Source of the DNA: Elusimicrobiales bacterium
GTDB taxonomy: Bacteria; Elusimicrobiota; Elusimicrobia; Elusimicrobiales; UBA9959
NCBI GenBank assembly: GCA_026416895.1
Contig: JAOAEH010000019.1
Location: forward strand, 1-9,950
Direction: 5' to 3'
Length of the DNA stretch: 9,950 nt
Part shown: positions 1 to 7,615 of the stretch, in pieces
Position numbering within the stretch: the stretch's first letter is position 1
Layout: each line of letters begins with the position of its first letter
Notes under the pieces: model-generated
Seen by the model: only the letters and a program-made list of their open reading frames with translations
Told to the model about the DNA's origin: nothing
Databases searched by the model: none
Program-made: the position numbers and the translations under genes

Positions 1-1176
1 TAAATCAATATCAAACACATTCACATTTACAATATCCAAACTTCTAAATATCCTTTTTTGACACCTCAACAAATTTTCATATATAGCATGTCTTATATGT
101 GGTAAATATATTCCACCAAAAACACCATGCCACCACCCACAGTTACATTCGGCTCTATATAAAAAATCGCAAGCAATAGGATCATAATTTCTTTCAAGTT
201 TAAAACTTATATTTCTAACTCTCTTATGAATCATATTAGAAGCATTATATTTTGTAAAAAAGTTTTCAAATATGCCTCCTCTAATAAATCTCTGATTTTT
301 TTCATTTGAAGAGTTTTTAAATTCATCAATTTCAATAGCACTTTCATAATCAAGAGCCCATTCTGTCATTTCAAAATATGAAGTAATTGGAATATATACA
401 AGAGTCTTTTTCTTATTATGCTCTAAAAGAGACATAGAAAATGTTTTCATCACAATAGATGAATTCCTTAAAGTTTCAAAAAAATCCCTTAACCATCCAT
501 CTTCATATACCAACCTATAGCTTTCTGGCCAAAAACCAAATTTCTCTCCATCATCAGCCATAACAAATATACCTTCAGTAAAATTGTTTATATATTCTAA
601 TGTTTTATAAGGAGGATGATAAGGTATCAAATATCTTAATCTATGGTTTATTGGAAAAACATAGATTTTATTTCCATTATTTTCCGTTATAAAAATATCA
701 TTTATTCTGTTTTGATTTATACCACAGTTTAAAAGATGTGTATCATCCACAACAATATATTCTATACCACATCTAACAAGATAATCTATTATCTTTGGAT
801 GGTAAACTCGCTCTGTAAGCCAAAGACCTTTTGGATAAACTCCAAATCTCCTAAATATATAAGAGTTTAGCTTTTCGATCTGTCCCAATGCATCTTTATC
901 TGGTATAATAGAAAGGATAGGCTCATAATAACCACCACTCAAAATTTCAACTTGTTCTCTTTTAACCATCTCTAGAATCATATCCAAATACTTTGGAAAA
1001 TTTTTTTCAATCCATTCATACAATATTCCTGAAAAATGAAAACATATTTTAGGGTATTCCAAATTAAATATCAAATCAATAAAAGGTCTATAACTAAGTT
1101 CAAACGCGTTTCTAAACACATATTCAAAATTTCCAACTGGTTGATGATTATGAACAGCAAAAATAAATTTCTTCAT
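1..1176 (-). CDS. GH57 family alpha-glucan enzyme (4-alpha-glucanotransferase / alpha-amylase type), 3' end missing
   Basis: The reading frame is open from the ATG at 1176 to the window edge and gives 392 residues; the rest lies outside. All five GH57 conserved regions are visible: HNHQP (residues 9-13), GGYYEPIL (81-88), GLWLTERVY (117-125, with Glu122 as expected nucleophile), ADDGEKFG (207-214, with the Asp208/209 pair holding the expected acid/base) and a CNCGWWHGVFGG block (344-355). An FEMTEWAL motif (268-275) is also typical. The family cleaves or transfers alpha-1,4-glucan chains by a retaining mechanism. Relatives are about 650-700 residues with extra C-terminal beta domains, so roughly 40% is probably missing. 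No signal peptide is seen, so it is probably cytoplasmic and acts on glycogen or maltodextrin. The start overlaps the PTS IIB stop (ATGA) and has an AAGGAAG ribosome site just upstream. Family is sure; hydrolase versus transferase is not. Confidence 0.9.
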   Translation of the reverse strand, partial: MKKFIFAVHNHQPVGNFEYVFRNAFELSYRPFIDLIFNLEYPKICFHFSGILYEWIEKNFPKYLDMILEMVKREQVEILSGGYYEPILSIIPDKDALGQIEKLNSYIFRRFGVYPKGLWLTERVYHPKIIDYLVRCGIEYIVVDDTHLLNCGINQNRINDIFITENNGNKIYVFPINHRLRYLIPYHPPYKTLEYINNFTEGIFVMADDGEKFGFWPESYRLVYEDGWLRDFFETLRNSSIVMKTFSMSLLEHNKKKTLVYIPITSYFEMTEWALDYESAIEIDEFKNSSNEKNQRFIRGGIFENFFTKYNASNMIHKRVRNISFKLERNYDPIACDFLYRAECNCGWWHGVFGGIYLPHIRHAIYENLLRCQKRIFRSLDIVNVNVFDIDL

Positions 1177-1634
1177 ATTTCTTCCTTCACTTCAACAGGT
1201 GATTCTTGAGGAATTGATTGTCTATAGATATCAATTCCCATAGATAATAGTTTTTTCAATAAATTGCATTCATCATCACTCAAAAAAATTACTTTACCTA
1301 GTGTGTAATTTCTCCCTGACATAAAATGTATTCCCCCCAAATTAAGCTTATCTATTTTTAAACCATTTTCAACAGCTCTTTCCACATCCTTCAAATTTTC
1401 AAAAAGAAAAAGATAATTCTTTTCTTTATCAAAATGGATTTTTGATACTTCATCAACTCTAACAAATAAAACACAAACATTTTCAGGAACTGCAAATCTC
1501 ATTATATTTTGTCTCAATTCATCAGAGGCTACAGAATCATTTATAACTACAATAAAATTTATTGAAAAAGTCTCCAACCAATTTTCAACAACTTGACCAT
1601 GAATTAGTCTATCATCAACTCTATATATATTCAT
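1173..1634 (-). CDS. PTS mannose-family IIB component
   Basis: This 153-residue protein opens with the IIB mannose/fructose/sorbose signature: DDRLIHGQV at residues 7-15. His12 is the expected phosphorylated residue, which receives phosphate from IIA and would pass it to sugar entering through a IIC/IID channel. Length is close to the usual single-domain IIB of about 160 residues, and no membrane segment is seen, so it is cytosolic. Its ATG lies inside the IIA stop (ATGA). A GAAGGTGG ribosome site is embedded in the last codons of IIA, so translation is probably coupled. The GH57 start overlaps its own stop in the same way. No IIC or IID is visible, so it may serve a transporter encoded elsewhere or have a regulatory role (inference). 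Confidence 0.93.
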   Translation of the reverse strand: MNIYRVDDRLIHGQVVENWLETFSINFIVVINDSVASDELRQNIMRFAVPENVCVLFVRVDEVSKIHFDKEKNYLFLFENLKDVERAVENGLKIDKLNLGGIHFMSGRNYTLGKVIFLSDDECNLLKKLLSMGIDIYRQSIPQESPVEVKEEI

Positions 1635-2053
1635 CCTAAGCCACCTTCACTTTTTATAAGAAGAGTCTTTACTTCACATATTGACCTTTTACCATCAGAA
1701 ATAATTTTTTCAACAAGTTTATCTATACTAACCCTATCCTTCAAAGTCATTGCATCTATTAACATACTCATATTGACACCACATATAACATATGAATTTT
1801 CAATTTCTTTTGCAAATGGGACAACAACATTCATAGGTGTCCCACCAGGTATATCAACTAAATAAATAATTCCTGAACATTCTTTTCTTATTTCATCAGT
1901 AATCATCTTTATAGTTTTTTTTATTTCATCCATACTCATTCTATTATGAATTGAAATACTTTTAATATTTTGTTTAGAACCAACTATATGCTCACATGCT
2001 TCAAGCAAATAAGATCCAAACTCCCCATGAGTAACAATGATTATACCAACCAT
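1631..2053 (-). CDS. PTS mannose-family IIA component
   Basis: This 140-residue protein has the EIIA-Man fold signature. VTHGEFG at residues 7-13 contains His9, the expected phosphorylation site, and LVDIPGGTP at 65-73 contains the conserved aspartate (Asp67) and glycine-rich turn. In the family the protein takes phosphate from HPr and hands it to IIB. The length matches a free-standing IIA domain. It starts two bases after the rapZ stop, and a ribosome site of the AGGAAGAGA type lies within the final rapZ codons. It overlaps the IIB start by four bases. IIA-Man proteins next to hprK and rapZ are known from several Gram-negative lineages, where some have regulatory rather than transport roles. 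Which applies here cannot be told without the rest of the PTS. Confidence 0.93.
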   Translation of the reverse strand: MVGIIIVTHGEFGSYLLEACEHIVGSKQNIKSISIHNRMSMDEIKKTIKMITDEIRKECSGIIYLVDIPGGTPMNVVVPFAKEIENSYVICGVNMSMLIDAMTLKDRVSIDKLVEKIISDGKRSICEVKTLLIKSEGGLG

Positions 2054-2055
2054 AT

Positions 2056-2904
2056 TTATCTCTTCCTCATATCTCTATGAAATTCACTTACATCATATCC
2101 CTCTTTTTTAAAAAGTTCAACTAAATGATTAACCACACACACACTCCTATGTTTCCCTCCTGTACACCCTACAGCAATAGTTAAAAAAGATTTTCCTTCT
2201 TTGATATAAAGCGGTATAAGTGATTTTAATTGTGAAAACCATTCCGATATAAAATTTTTATATATAACATTTTTATAAAGATAAGCTTTCACAGCTTTAT
2301 CAATTCCAGTTAAATTCTTCAATCCCTTAATATAATAAGGATTAGGAAGAAATCTTACATCCATAACTATATCTGCATCTATCGGCACTCCATATTTATA
2401 GCCAAAAGATATAAGATTAATTTTAAAATCATAAACACTTTTGATGGTAACAAGTGATGATATAATTTCTTTCAGCTCTCCAAGAGTTAATTTTGTTGTA
2501 TCTATTATTCTATCTGCTTGTTCTTTTAATGGAGCAAGTATTTTTCTTTCCTTTTTTATTGCAATAGGTAAATTTTCACCAAGAGGATGTCTATGCCTTG
2601 TTTCTGAAAATCTTTGAATTATAACATTATCTTGACAATCTAAAAATATAACCTTACAATCTGTTCCTTTAGTATTTAAACAATTTATTACCGAAGTAAA
2701 ATTTTTTGAATGTTTCATCTCTCTTATATCTATTCCAATTGCTACCTTATTTAAATAATCTTCATTTAGAATTAACCTTTGAAGATAAGGTATAAGTTTA
2801 ACAGGAATATTATCTATACAATGAAAACCAAAATCTTCAAAACATTTAAGAGCCTGACTTTTCCCGGAACCACTTATACCTGTAACTATAAAAATATTTT
2901 TCAT
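2056..2904 (-). CDS. rapZ: RapZ (YvcJ) family nucleotide-binding regulator
   Basis: This 282-residue protein matches the usual RapZ/YvcJ length. The N-terminal kinase-like P-loop domain shows Walker A GISGSGKS (residues 9-16), a VIFLDC strand (85-90) and the family signature RFSETRHRHPL (98-108). The C-terminal domain shows ISFGYKYGVP (165-174), DVRFLPNPYY (182-191), GCTGGKHRSV (246-255) and a final HRD (276-278). Family members bind and hydrolyse nucleotides. In enteric bacteria the C-terminal domain binds small RNAs that control glmS; in other lineages the role is less clear, and nothing here shows an sRNA partner. Its ATG overlaps the hprK stop (ATGA) and IIA follows two bases after its own stop. 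This hprK-rapZ-PTS order is common and ties it to PTS control. Confidence 0.95.
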   Translation of the reverse strand: MKNIFIVTGISGSGKSQALKCFEDFGFHCIDNIPVKLIPYLQRLILNEDYLNKVAIGIDIREMKHSKNFTSVINCLNTKGTDCKVIFLDCQDNVIIQRFSETRHRHPLGENLPIAIKKERKILAPLKEQADRIIDTTKLTLGELKEIISSLVTIKSVYDFKINLISFGYKYGVPIDADIVMDVRFLPNPYYIKGLKNLTGIDKAVKAYLYKNVIYKNFISEWFSQLKSLIPLYIKEGKSFLTIAVGCTGGKHRSVCVVNHLVELFKKEGYDVSEFHRDMRKR

Positions 2905-3851
2905 CTAGAATTTTTCTTTATTTCCCTTCTAATAGCCTCATCTAGTTTTTTTGCAGCAAAATAACCACTATTTTTTAATCTCTGATTAAGTGAAGCTACC
3001 TCTATCAATACTGCAAGATTTCTCCCAGGAGTAACAGGAATTCTAAGTATTGGTACATTAATATCAAGTATTTTTGTAGTTTGCTCTTCAAGCCCCGTTC
3101 TATCATACTTACTTAAATCAATATTTGTAGCAGACTGAAGATAAACAACTAATTCTATAGCTGAACTTGGTAGTATAGCACCAACTCCAAAAAGCATCTC
3201 AACATCAACTATGCCTATACCTCTAACTTCCATAAAATTTTTAATAGTTTTAGGAGAACTACCAATAAGTATATGACCAATTCTCCTTTTTATCTCAACT
3301 ACATCATCACTTATCAGAATATGCCCTCTTTTAAGAAGTTCCATAGCACATTCTGATTTCCCTATCCCAGGATCTCCTTGAATTAAAACTCCAAGCCCAT
3401 AAACGTTTACTAAAACTCCATGAACAACAATTGAAGGAGCTAATTTTTCATCTAAATATATGGTAAGCTCTCTAACAAAATCAGCAGTCTCATAAGGGGT
3501 TATAAAAAGAGGAATAGAATTTTTTTTAGCAGCATCTATAAGAGCCTTTGCTGGTTTTACCCCTCCTGTTACTATAACACAAGGAACCTTATTGTTTTCA
3601 AACATTCTATTAAGATTTTTATATATCCTTGAATATGGTCTTGAACTGCAATAATAATATTCTCCTTTTCCAATTATTTGAATCCTCTCAGCTCTGAACT
3701 GTTCTAAAAAACCTGTAACTGCAAGACCTGGTCTATTTACTTCACTTACAGTAATCTCTCGATCAAGAAAGCTTTTCCCTACTATAAGCTTAAGCTCTAA
3801 ATCTTTACCTTTTTCTCTTACAAGCTGTCTTACAGTAATTGACTTATTCAT
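2901..3851 (-). CDS. hprK: HPr kinase/phosphorylase
   Basis: This 316-residue protein has the usual length and two-domain layout. The N-terminal domain covers about residues 1-130. The C-terminal catalytic domain carries VVHGVLVNVYG (142-152, His144 in the conserved position), Walker A GDPGIGKS (159-166), SDD (181-183), the family signature MEVRGIGIVDV (207-217) and the phosphorylase-linked PVTPGRNLAVLIEVA loop (272-286). The enzyme phosphorylates a serine of HPr with ATP or pyrophosphate and removes it by phosphorolysis, which sets catabolite control in Gram-positives and tunes PTS flux in Gram-negatives. The gene starts four bases after hpf with only a weak ribosome site, suggesting coupling, and overlaps rapZ by four bases. 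HPr itself is not in view. All motifs are intact, so activity is expected. Confidence 0.96.
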   Translation of the reverse strand: MNKSITVRQLVREKGKDLELKLIVGKSFLDREITVSEVNRPGLAVTGFLEQFRAERIQIIGKGEYYYCSSRPYSRIYKNLNRMFENNKVPCVIVTGGVKPAKALIDAAKKNSIPLFITPYETADFVRELTIYLDEKLAPSIVVHGVLVNVYGLGVLIQGDPGIGKSECAMELLKRGHILISDDVVEIKRRIGHILIGSSPKTIKNFMEVRGIGIVDVEMLFGVGAILPSSAIELVVYLQSATNIDLSKYDRTGLEEQTTKILDINVPILRIPVTPGRNLAVLIEVASLNQRLKNSGYFAAKKLDEAIRREIKKNSR

Positions 3852-3855
3852 TAAC

Positions 3856-4371
3856 TTATTTCTTTACCGGCTGAAGTATACCATAAGTATTGTCAAGTCT
3901 TCTAAAAACAACCTGAGGTTGATTAGTCTCTTTATCATAAAAAAGCCAAAAATTATAACCAAGTCTCTCCATTTCAATGACAGCTTCCTCTTTAGTCATA
4001 GGTTTAACGGGAACACTTTTTATCACTGAAAATCTAATATCTCCTACTATAGGAGAAGTATATTCAACTTCTTCTACATTTTTTCTTGAATCTACAATTT
4101 TCTCTTTGTATTTTTTAGCTTGCTTTTCTATCTTATCTAAAACAAGATCAACAGCCGAATAAAGATCATCAGAAATAGCAGTAGCTTTAATAGTTTGATG
4201 TCCTATATGTGCTACAATTTCAGCATAATGTTGTTTTTTATCAACACCAACAGTTACCTGCGTCCAAACTAAATTGTTTATATATCCTAATACATTATTA
4301 ACTTTGCTTTCTATAAAATCCTTTATTGCCTGTGTTAACTTTATTTTCCTTCCAACTATATGTATATTCAT
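3856..4371 (-). CDS. hpf: long-form ribosome hibernation promoting factor (HPF/RaiA family)
   Basis: This 171-residue protein has the long HPF architecture. An N-terminal S30AE/RaiA-type domain (about residues 1-95, starting MNIHIVGRKIKLT and including HQTIKATAISDDLYSAVD) binds the decoding region of the 30S subunit. A short linker is followed by the C-terminal dimerisation domain (about 113-168, with KPMTKEEAVIEMERLGYNFWLFYD split over the core and VVFRRLDNTYGILQP at the end). Long HPFs pair ribosomes directly into inactive 100S dimers during starvation. The gene is preceded by a 46-base gap with a TATAAT box and by an AAGGAGGA ribosome site, the strongest in the window, so it probably heads a separate transcription unit and is made in quantity. 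hprK follows after four bases. Confidence 0.95.
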   Translation of the reverse strand: MNIHIVGRKIKLTQAIKDFIESKVNNVLGYINNLVWTQVTVGVDKKQHYAEIVAHIGHQTIKATAISDDLYSAVDLVLDKIEKQAKKYKEKIVDSRKNVEEVEYTSPIVGDIRFSVIKSVPVKPMTKEEAVIEMERLGYNFWLFYDKETNQPQVVFRRLDNTYGILQPVKK

Positions 4372-4374
4372 TAT

Positions 4375-4382
4375 TCCTCCTT
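4375..4382 (-). promoter_or_regulatory. strong ribosome binding site of hpf
   Basis: AAGGAGGA on the minus strand lies three bases before the hpf ATG. It is the closest match to the anti-Shine-Dalgarno sequence in the window; most other genes here rely on overlap with the gene before them. It fixes the hpf start. Confidence 0.7.
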
Positions 4383-4406
4383 AAAAAACAATAAATCTCA
4401 AATATA

Positions 4407-4435
4407 ATTATACTATATCATATTATTACTTTATT
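4407..4435 (-). promoter_or_regulatory. candidate promoter for hpf-hprK-rapZ-PTS-GH57
   Basis: A perfect TATAAT lies on the minus strand at 4412-4407, six bases past the stop of the GT9 gene and about 35 bases before the hpf start. At a 17-base spacing the -35 position (4435-4430) reads AATAAA, which is not a good sigma-70 hexamer. The region is very AT-rich, so a chance match is possible. Its location in one of only two sizeable gaps, just before a strong ribosome site, supports a real start point. Confidence 0.35.
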
Positions 4436-5371
4436 AATATGTTTCTCCAAAAAACTCCATACCTCCACTTTGTCAAAAAAACGATTTGGTGAAGCAATAT
4501 AAGAATGAATATCACTATTAGGTGGAGTCCAAGCTCTCGGATTTGTGACTGAAGCATTATATAGGGTAAATGTCGGTATATTTAATGATACTGATATATG
4601 CATAGGAGCAGAGGAAGTTCCAATATGAAAATCACATAAAGATAAAGAGGAAGCAAGTTCTCTTATACTAAAGTGTTTGATAACTATATGTTTTTCCTTA
4701 TACTTAGAAAATTTATACACAGAATTTTCAATATAGCTAAAATCAAAATTAGAAGCCAAAAAAACTGTTTTATATCCTTTTTCCACCAATTTATCAGCAA
4801 AATATATAAAAACATCCGCTTCCGGTTGTCTTTCAATACGTGGACTTGTTATATCAAAACTTATAATAAAATCTTTTTTTGGAGTTAAGCCATAACTTTC
4901 AAATACTCTTAACGCACGTTTTTTTTCATCATCTAATAAATAAACTTCAGGTTTTATGTCATCAATTTTTCTCCAATCCAAACCGACAGCCTTTAAACAT
5001 TCAAACCTCTTAATCACATTATAACCATCCCATTCACTTTTTACCATTAAATTATAAACTATAAAACCCCAATTTCTCCAAAATGCAATCCTTTTCTTTG
5101 CACCACTTATAAGTGAATAAAAAGCAGATGAAGAAGACAACATGTAATCAATGGAAACATCTATTTTTAGACTTCTCAAATAAGAAATTTTTAAGTTTTC
5201 TCTTATTAATATCTCATCAACCCAATAATTATTTTTAAGAATATCAGCAGAATATTTTTTAGTTAAGAAAAAAATTTTAGAATTATTAAAATTCCTTTTT
5301 ATAGCTTTAATCACTGGAGTTGTTAGAATTACATCACCTATACCTTTGTATACAATTATTAAAAAATTCAT
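4418..5371 (-). CDS. glycosyltransferase family 9 protein, ADP-heptose:LPS heptosyltransferase-like
   Basis: With the ATG at 5371 the protein has 317 residues and opens MNFLIIVYKGIGDVILTTPV, the standard GT9 N-terminus that binds the acceptor. A TTG at 5389 would add six residues but lies inside pyrD, so I prefer the ATG, which sits just after the pyrD stop. The second Rossmann half shows FDITSPRIERQPEAD (about 173-187), equivalent to the family's Lys/Arg-x-Trp-Pro donor region, and HIGTSSAPMHISVSLNIPTF (about 249-268), the nucleotide-sugar site where relatives have D-T-G-P-M-H. GT9 enzymes add heptose or similar sugars to lipopolysaccharide core at the inner face of the membrane. The exact sugar cannot be told, and both motifs are divergent. 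It has no clear tie to its pyrD and hpf neighbours beyond position. Confidence 0.85.
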   Translation of the reverse strand: MNFLIIVYKGIGDVILTTPVIKAIKRNFNNSKIFFLTKKYSADILKNNYWVDEILIRENLKISYLRSLKIDVSIDYMLSSSSAFYSLISGAKKRIAFWRNWGFIVYNLMVKSEWDGYNVIKRFECLKAVGLDWRKIDDIKPEVYLLDDEKKRALRVFESYGLTPKKDFIISFDITSPRIERQPEADVFIYFADKLVEKGYKTVFLASNFDFSYIENSVYKFSKYKEKHIVIKHFSIRELASSLSLCDFHIGTSSAPMHISVSLNIPTFTLYNASVTNPRAWTPPNSDIHSYIASPNRFFDKVEVWSFLEKHINKVII

Positions 5372-5373
5372 AA

Positions 5374-6369
5374 CTATAAATTTAGACAAAGTTTATTAAT
5401 AATTCCTGGTCCTTCATATATAAAAGAGGTATATATTTCAAAAATTTCTATTCCTAATTTTTTTCTATTTTCTATATCGTCCTTATTAAATATTCCTCCA
5501 CAAGATATTATAGGTATTTCTCTATCTATCTCTCTTATTTTTCTAATCACATCAAGAGAAATTTCTGAAAGAGGCAAACCACTTAAACCACCTTTAACAT
5601 TATCAAAATTTCTACTTTTAAGAATATTCCTTCTCAATGTTGTATTAGTAGCAACTATACCAAATTTATAAATATTACATATCTTAATTAATTTATAAAT
5701 TTCTTCATATTCCAAATCAGGTGAAATCTTTATAAAAAAATTTTTATCTACTGTTAAATTAGCTATTTTTTCAATTATCCTTTCAACATATACCTCAATA
5801 TTCTCATTAGTTTTTTCAACATTTGGACAACTTATATTGAAAACAAAAAAGTCACCAAGATCTTTTAACACTTTAAAACACTCACAAATATTATCAGCAG
5901 CTTGCTCAAAATCAACATCGTTATTTTTAACAATATTTATTCCAAGAGGGAATTTTACCTTATGTTTTCTCTTTTCAATGTTTTTAGCAACATAATAGGC
6001 ACCTTTATTTTCAAGCCCTATATGATTTATTAAAGCATTTTCTTCCACAATCCTAAAAAATCTTGGAGTTGGATTTCCTTTTTGAGGTTTCAAACTAACA
6101 CTTCCAATCTCACAAAAACCAAAACCAAGTTTTTCAATAAGATCAAAAACTTCTCCGTTTTTATCAAAACCTGCTGCAAGACCAATTGGATTTATAAATT
6201 TCATCCCTAGAAAATTAACAGGTTTCTTTATCCTACATCCAAAAATTTTTTCAAAAAAAGGAATATAATTACTATATCTAAATATTTCTAAAACAAAATT
6301 ATGAACATCTTCAGGATCAAACATAAATAAAAGTTTACGAATAAACTTTTTATATAAAAAATCTTCCAT
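5374..6369 (-). CDS. pyrD: dihydroorotate dehydrogenase, class 2-like
   Basis: The enzyme oxidises dihydroorotate to orotate using FMN. In-frame ATGs occur at 6390, 6375 and 6369, none with a good ribosome site. I chose 6369 (331 residues) because it overlaps pyrC least (20 bases) and still keeps the family N-terminus. Counting from the longest start (338 residues): the class 2 membrane-associated helices are present (LLFMFDPEDVHNF, 20-32), then GMKFINPIGLAAGFDKNGE (62-80), GNPTPRFFRI (105-114), NHIGLENKG (122-130), NISCPN (185-190), Lys221 in FIKISPD, ATNTT (247-251), GGLSG (267-271) and a class 2 style end IYTSFIYEGPG (319-329). Class 2 enzymes pass electrons to quinone at the membrane. Oddly, the active-site base position is Cys188, as in class 1, where class 2 normally has Ser. 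It follows pyrC, as expected for a pyrimidine cluster. Confidence 0.9.
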   Translation of the reverse strand: MEDFLYKKFIRKLLFMFDPEDVHNFVLEIFRYSNYIPFFEKIFGCRIKKPVNFLGMKFINPIGLAAGFDKNGEVFDLIEKLGFGFCEIGSVSLKPQKGNPTPRFFRIVEENALINHIGLENKGAYYVAKNIEKRKHKVKFPLGINIVKNNDVDFEQAADNICECFKVLKDLGDFFVFNISCPNVEKTNENIEVYVERIIEKIANLTVDKNFFIKISPDLEYEEIYKLIKICNIYKFGIVATNTTLRRNILKSRNFDNVKGGLSGLPLSEISLDVIRKIREIDREIPIISCGGIFNKDDIENRKKLGIEIFEIYTSFIYEGPGIINKLCLNL

Positions 6370-7615
6370 TCTCATACAAAATTTTACCATTCTTTATAAC
6401 CATATCAATTTTAGTTTTGAAATCCATTCCTAAAAATGGAGAATTTCTTGATTTTGAGTATGAAATATCATATTTCCACTTTTCAAAAGAAAAAACTAAT
6501 ATATCAGCTGACTTTCCCCTACAAATATACCCTTTATCTACCCCACATATACTGGCAGGTTTAAAACTTAACATGCGTACAATTTTTTCTAATGGAATCT
6601 TTTTTTCAAGATAAAGTTTATCAACAGAAGCAACAAAAAGCGTTTCAAGTCCTATAACTCCAAAAGGAGATCTTTCAATTCCTAATGACTTTTCTGCTAC
6701 TGTATGCGGTGCATGATCACTAGCAATAACATCAATAACTCCTTCAGAAATTGCATTTATTATAGCTTTTAAATCTTCTCTTTTCCTTAAGGGAGGATTC
6801 ATTTTAAAATTTGCGTCCTTTACATCATCCTCACTAAACCAGAAATAATGAGGACAAGTTTCAGCTGTTATTTTATTATTAAGTTTTTTAGCTTCTCTCA
6901 CAATCTCAACTGAAAAAGTAGTGCTTAGATGTTGAAGATGTAGAGGTAAATCCAAAACTATAGCAGCTACACAATCCCTCCAAACAGCCATATATTCTGT
7001 CCACGAAGGAATACCTAACACATTAAATTTTTTCGATATTTTACCTTCATTTAAAACGCCATTATTATATGGAATTTGAGGATGAGAAAAAACTTTTTTA
7101 CCAAACTCAAAACTTTTTTTCATTGCTTCTTCCATAATCTCTAAGTTACAAACCCATTTACCATCATCTGTAAAACCCACAACATATTTCGAATTAGAAC
7201 TAATATCTACTATTTCCATTCCTTCTTGTTGCTGGGTAATGGCAGAGGTAAAATATATATTTACTAAACTTTCTTTTTTTACTTTTTTTATTAATTTCTT
7301 TAAAATAACAATATCATCTGTAGTTTCAACAGTATTAGGCATAGCAACTAAATCTAAAATACCACCCTTAATTGCAGCTTTTGAAACTGAATAAAAATCT
7401 TCAGCATACTCTTTACCAGGTACACGACAATGCACATGTATATCAAAAAGTGTTGGTGCAACAAATTTATTTTCTAAATTTATAACTCTTACCTTTTTCT
7501 TTTTAATATTAATCTTCCCAATTTCTTTAACCTTACCATCATTAATAAGAATATCAGATTTTGATATTTTAAGATTTATTGGATCTATAAAAAAACCATT
7601 TTTAAGAAGAATCAT
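6350..7615 (-). CDS. pyrC: dihydroorotase, class I
   Basis: This 421-residue amidohydrolase has the size of class I dihydroorotases, which cyclise carbamoyl-aspartate to dihydroorotate in pyrimidine synthesis. Metal ligands and substrate motifs are in order: DIHVHCRVPG (residues 58-67, His60 and His62), AMPNT (91-95), FTDDG (148-152, the metal-bridging aspartate region), FSHPQ (176-180, His178), LHLQHLST (225-232, His229), TAETCPHY (250-257), MNPPLRKREDL (272-282) and ASDHAPH (298-304, Asp300). The block GVLNEG (186-191) is also typical. Two motifs differ from the usual form: HLRDPG is HCRVPG here, and H-C/A-E-D is HPQ, but the ligands are kept. The gene overlaps the small membrane protein before it by four bases (ATGA) and pyrD after it. 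Activity is expected. Confidence 0.95.
   Translation of the reverse strand: MILLKNGFFIDPINLKISKSDILINDGKVKEIGKINIKKKKVRVINLENKFVAPTLFDIHVHCRVPGKEYAEDFYSVSKAAIKGGILDLVAMPNTVETTDDIVILKKLIKKVKKESLVNIYFTSAITQQQEGMEIVDISSNSKYVVGFTDDGKWVCNLEIMEEAMKKSFEFGKKVFSHPQIPYNNGVLNEGKISKKFNVLGIPSWTEYMAVWRDCVAAIVLDLPLHLQHLSTTFSVEIVREAKKLNNKITAETCPHYFWFSEDDVKDANFKMNPPLRKREDLKAIINAISEGVIDVIASDHAPHTVAEKSLGIERSPFGVIGLETLFVASVDKLYLEKKIPLEKIVRMLSFKPASICGVDKGYICRGKSADILVFSFEKWKYDISYSKSRNSPFLGMDFKTKIDMVIKNGKILYENGRFFI

Noticed and set aside
2779..2964. Plus-strand reading frame of 61 codons opposite the rapZ/hprK junction
   Set aside because: It lies wholly against two well-supported genes, has no recognisable motif, and is what AT-rich antisense sequence gives by chance.
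3977..4162. Plus-strand reading frame of 61 codons opposite hpf
   Set aside because: It is antisense to a clear HPF gene and has no ribosome site or family match.
4673..4888. Plus-strand reading frame of 71 codons opposite the GT9 gene
   Set aside because: It is rich in Phe, Ile and Lys as expected for antisense AT-rich code, and no domain is recognisable.
5372..5389. Upstream TTG start for the GT9 gene
   Set aside because: It would overlap pyrD by 16 bases and add six residues before the conserved N-terminus, while an ATG at 5371 fits the family start.
6417..6614. Plus-strand reading frame of 65 codons opposite pyrC
   Set aside because: It is fully antisense to a conserved dihydroorotase gene with no support of its own.
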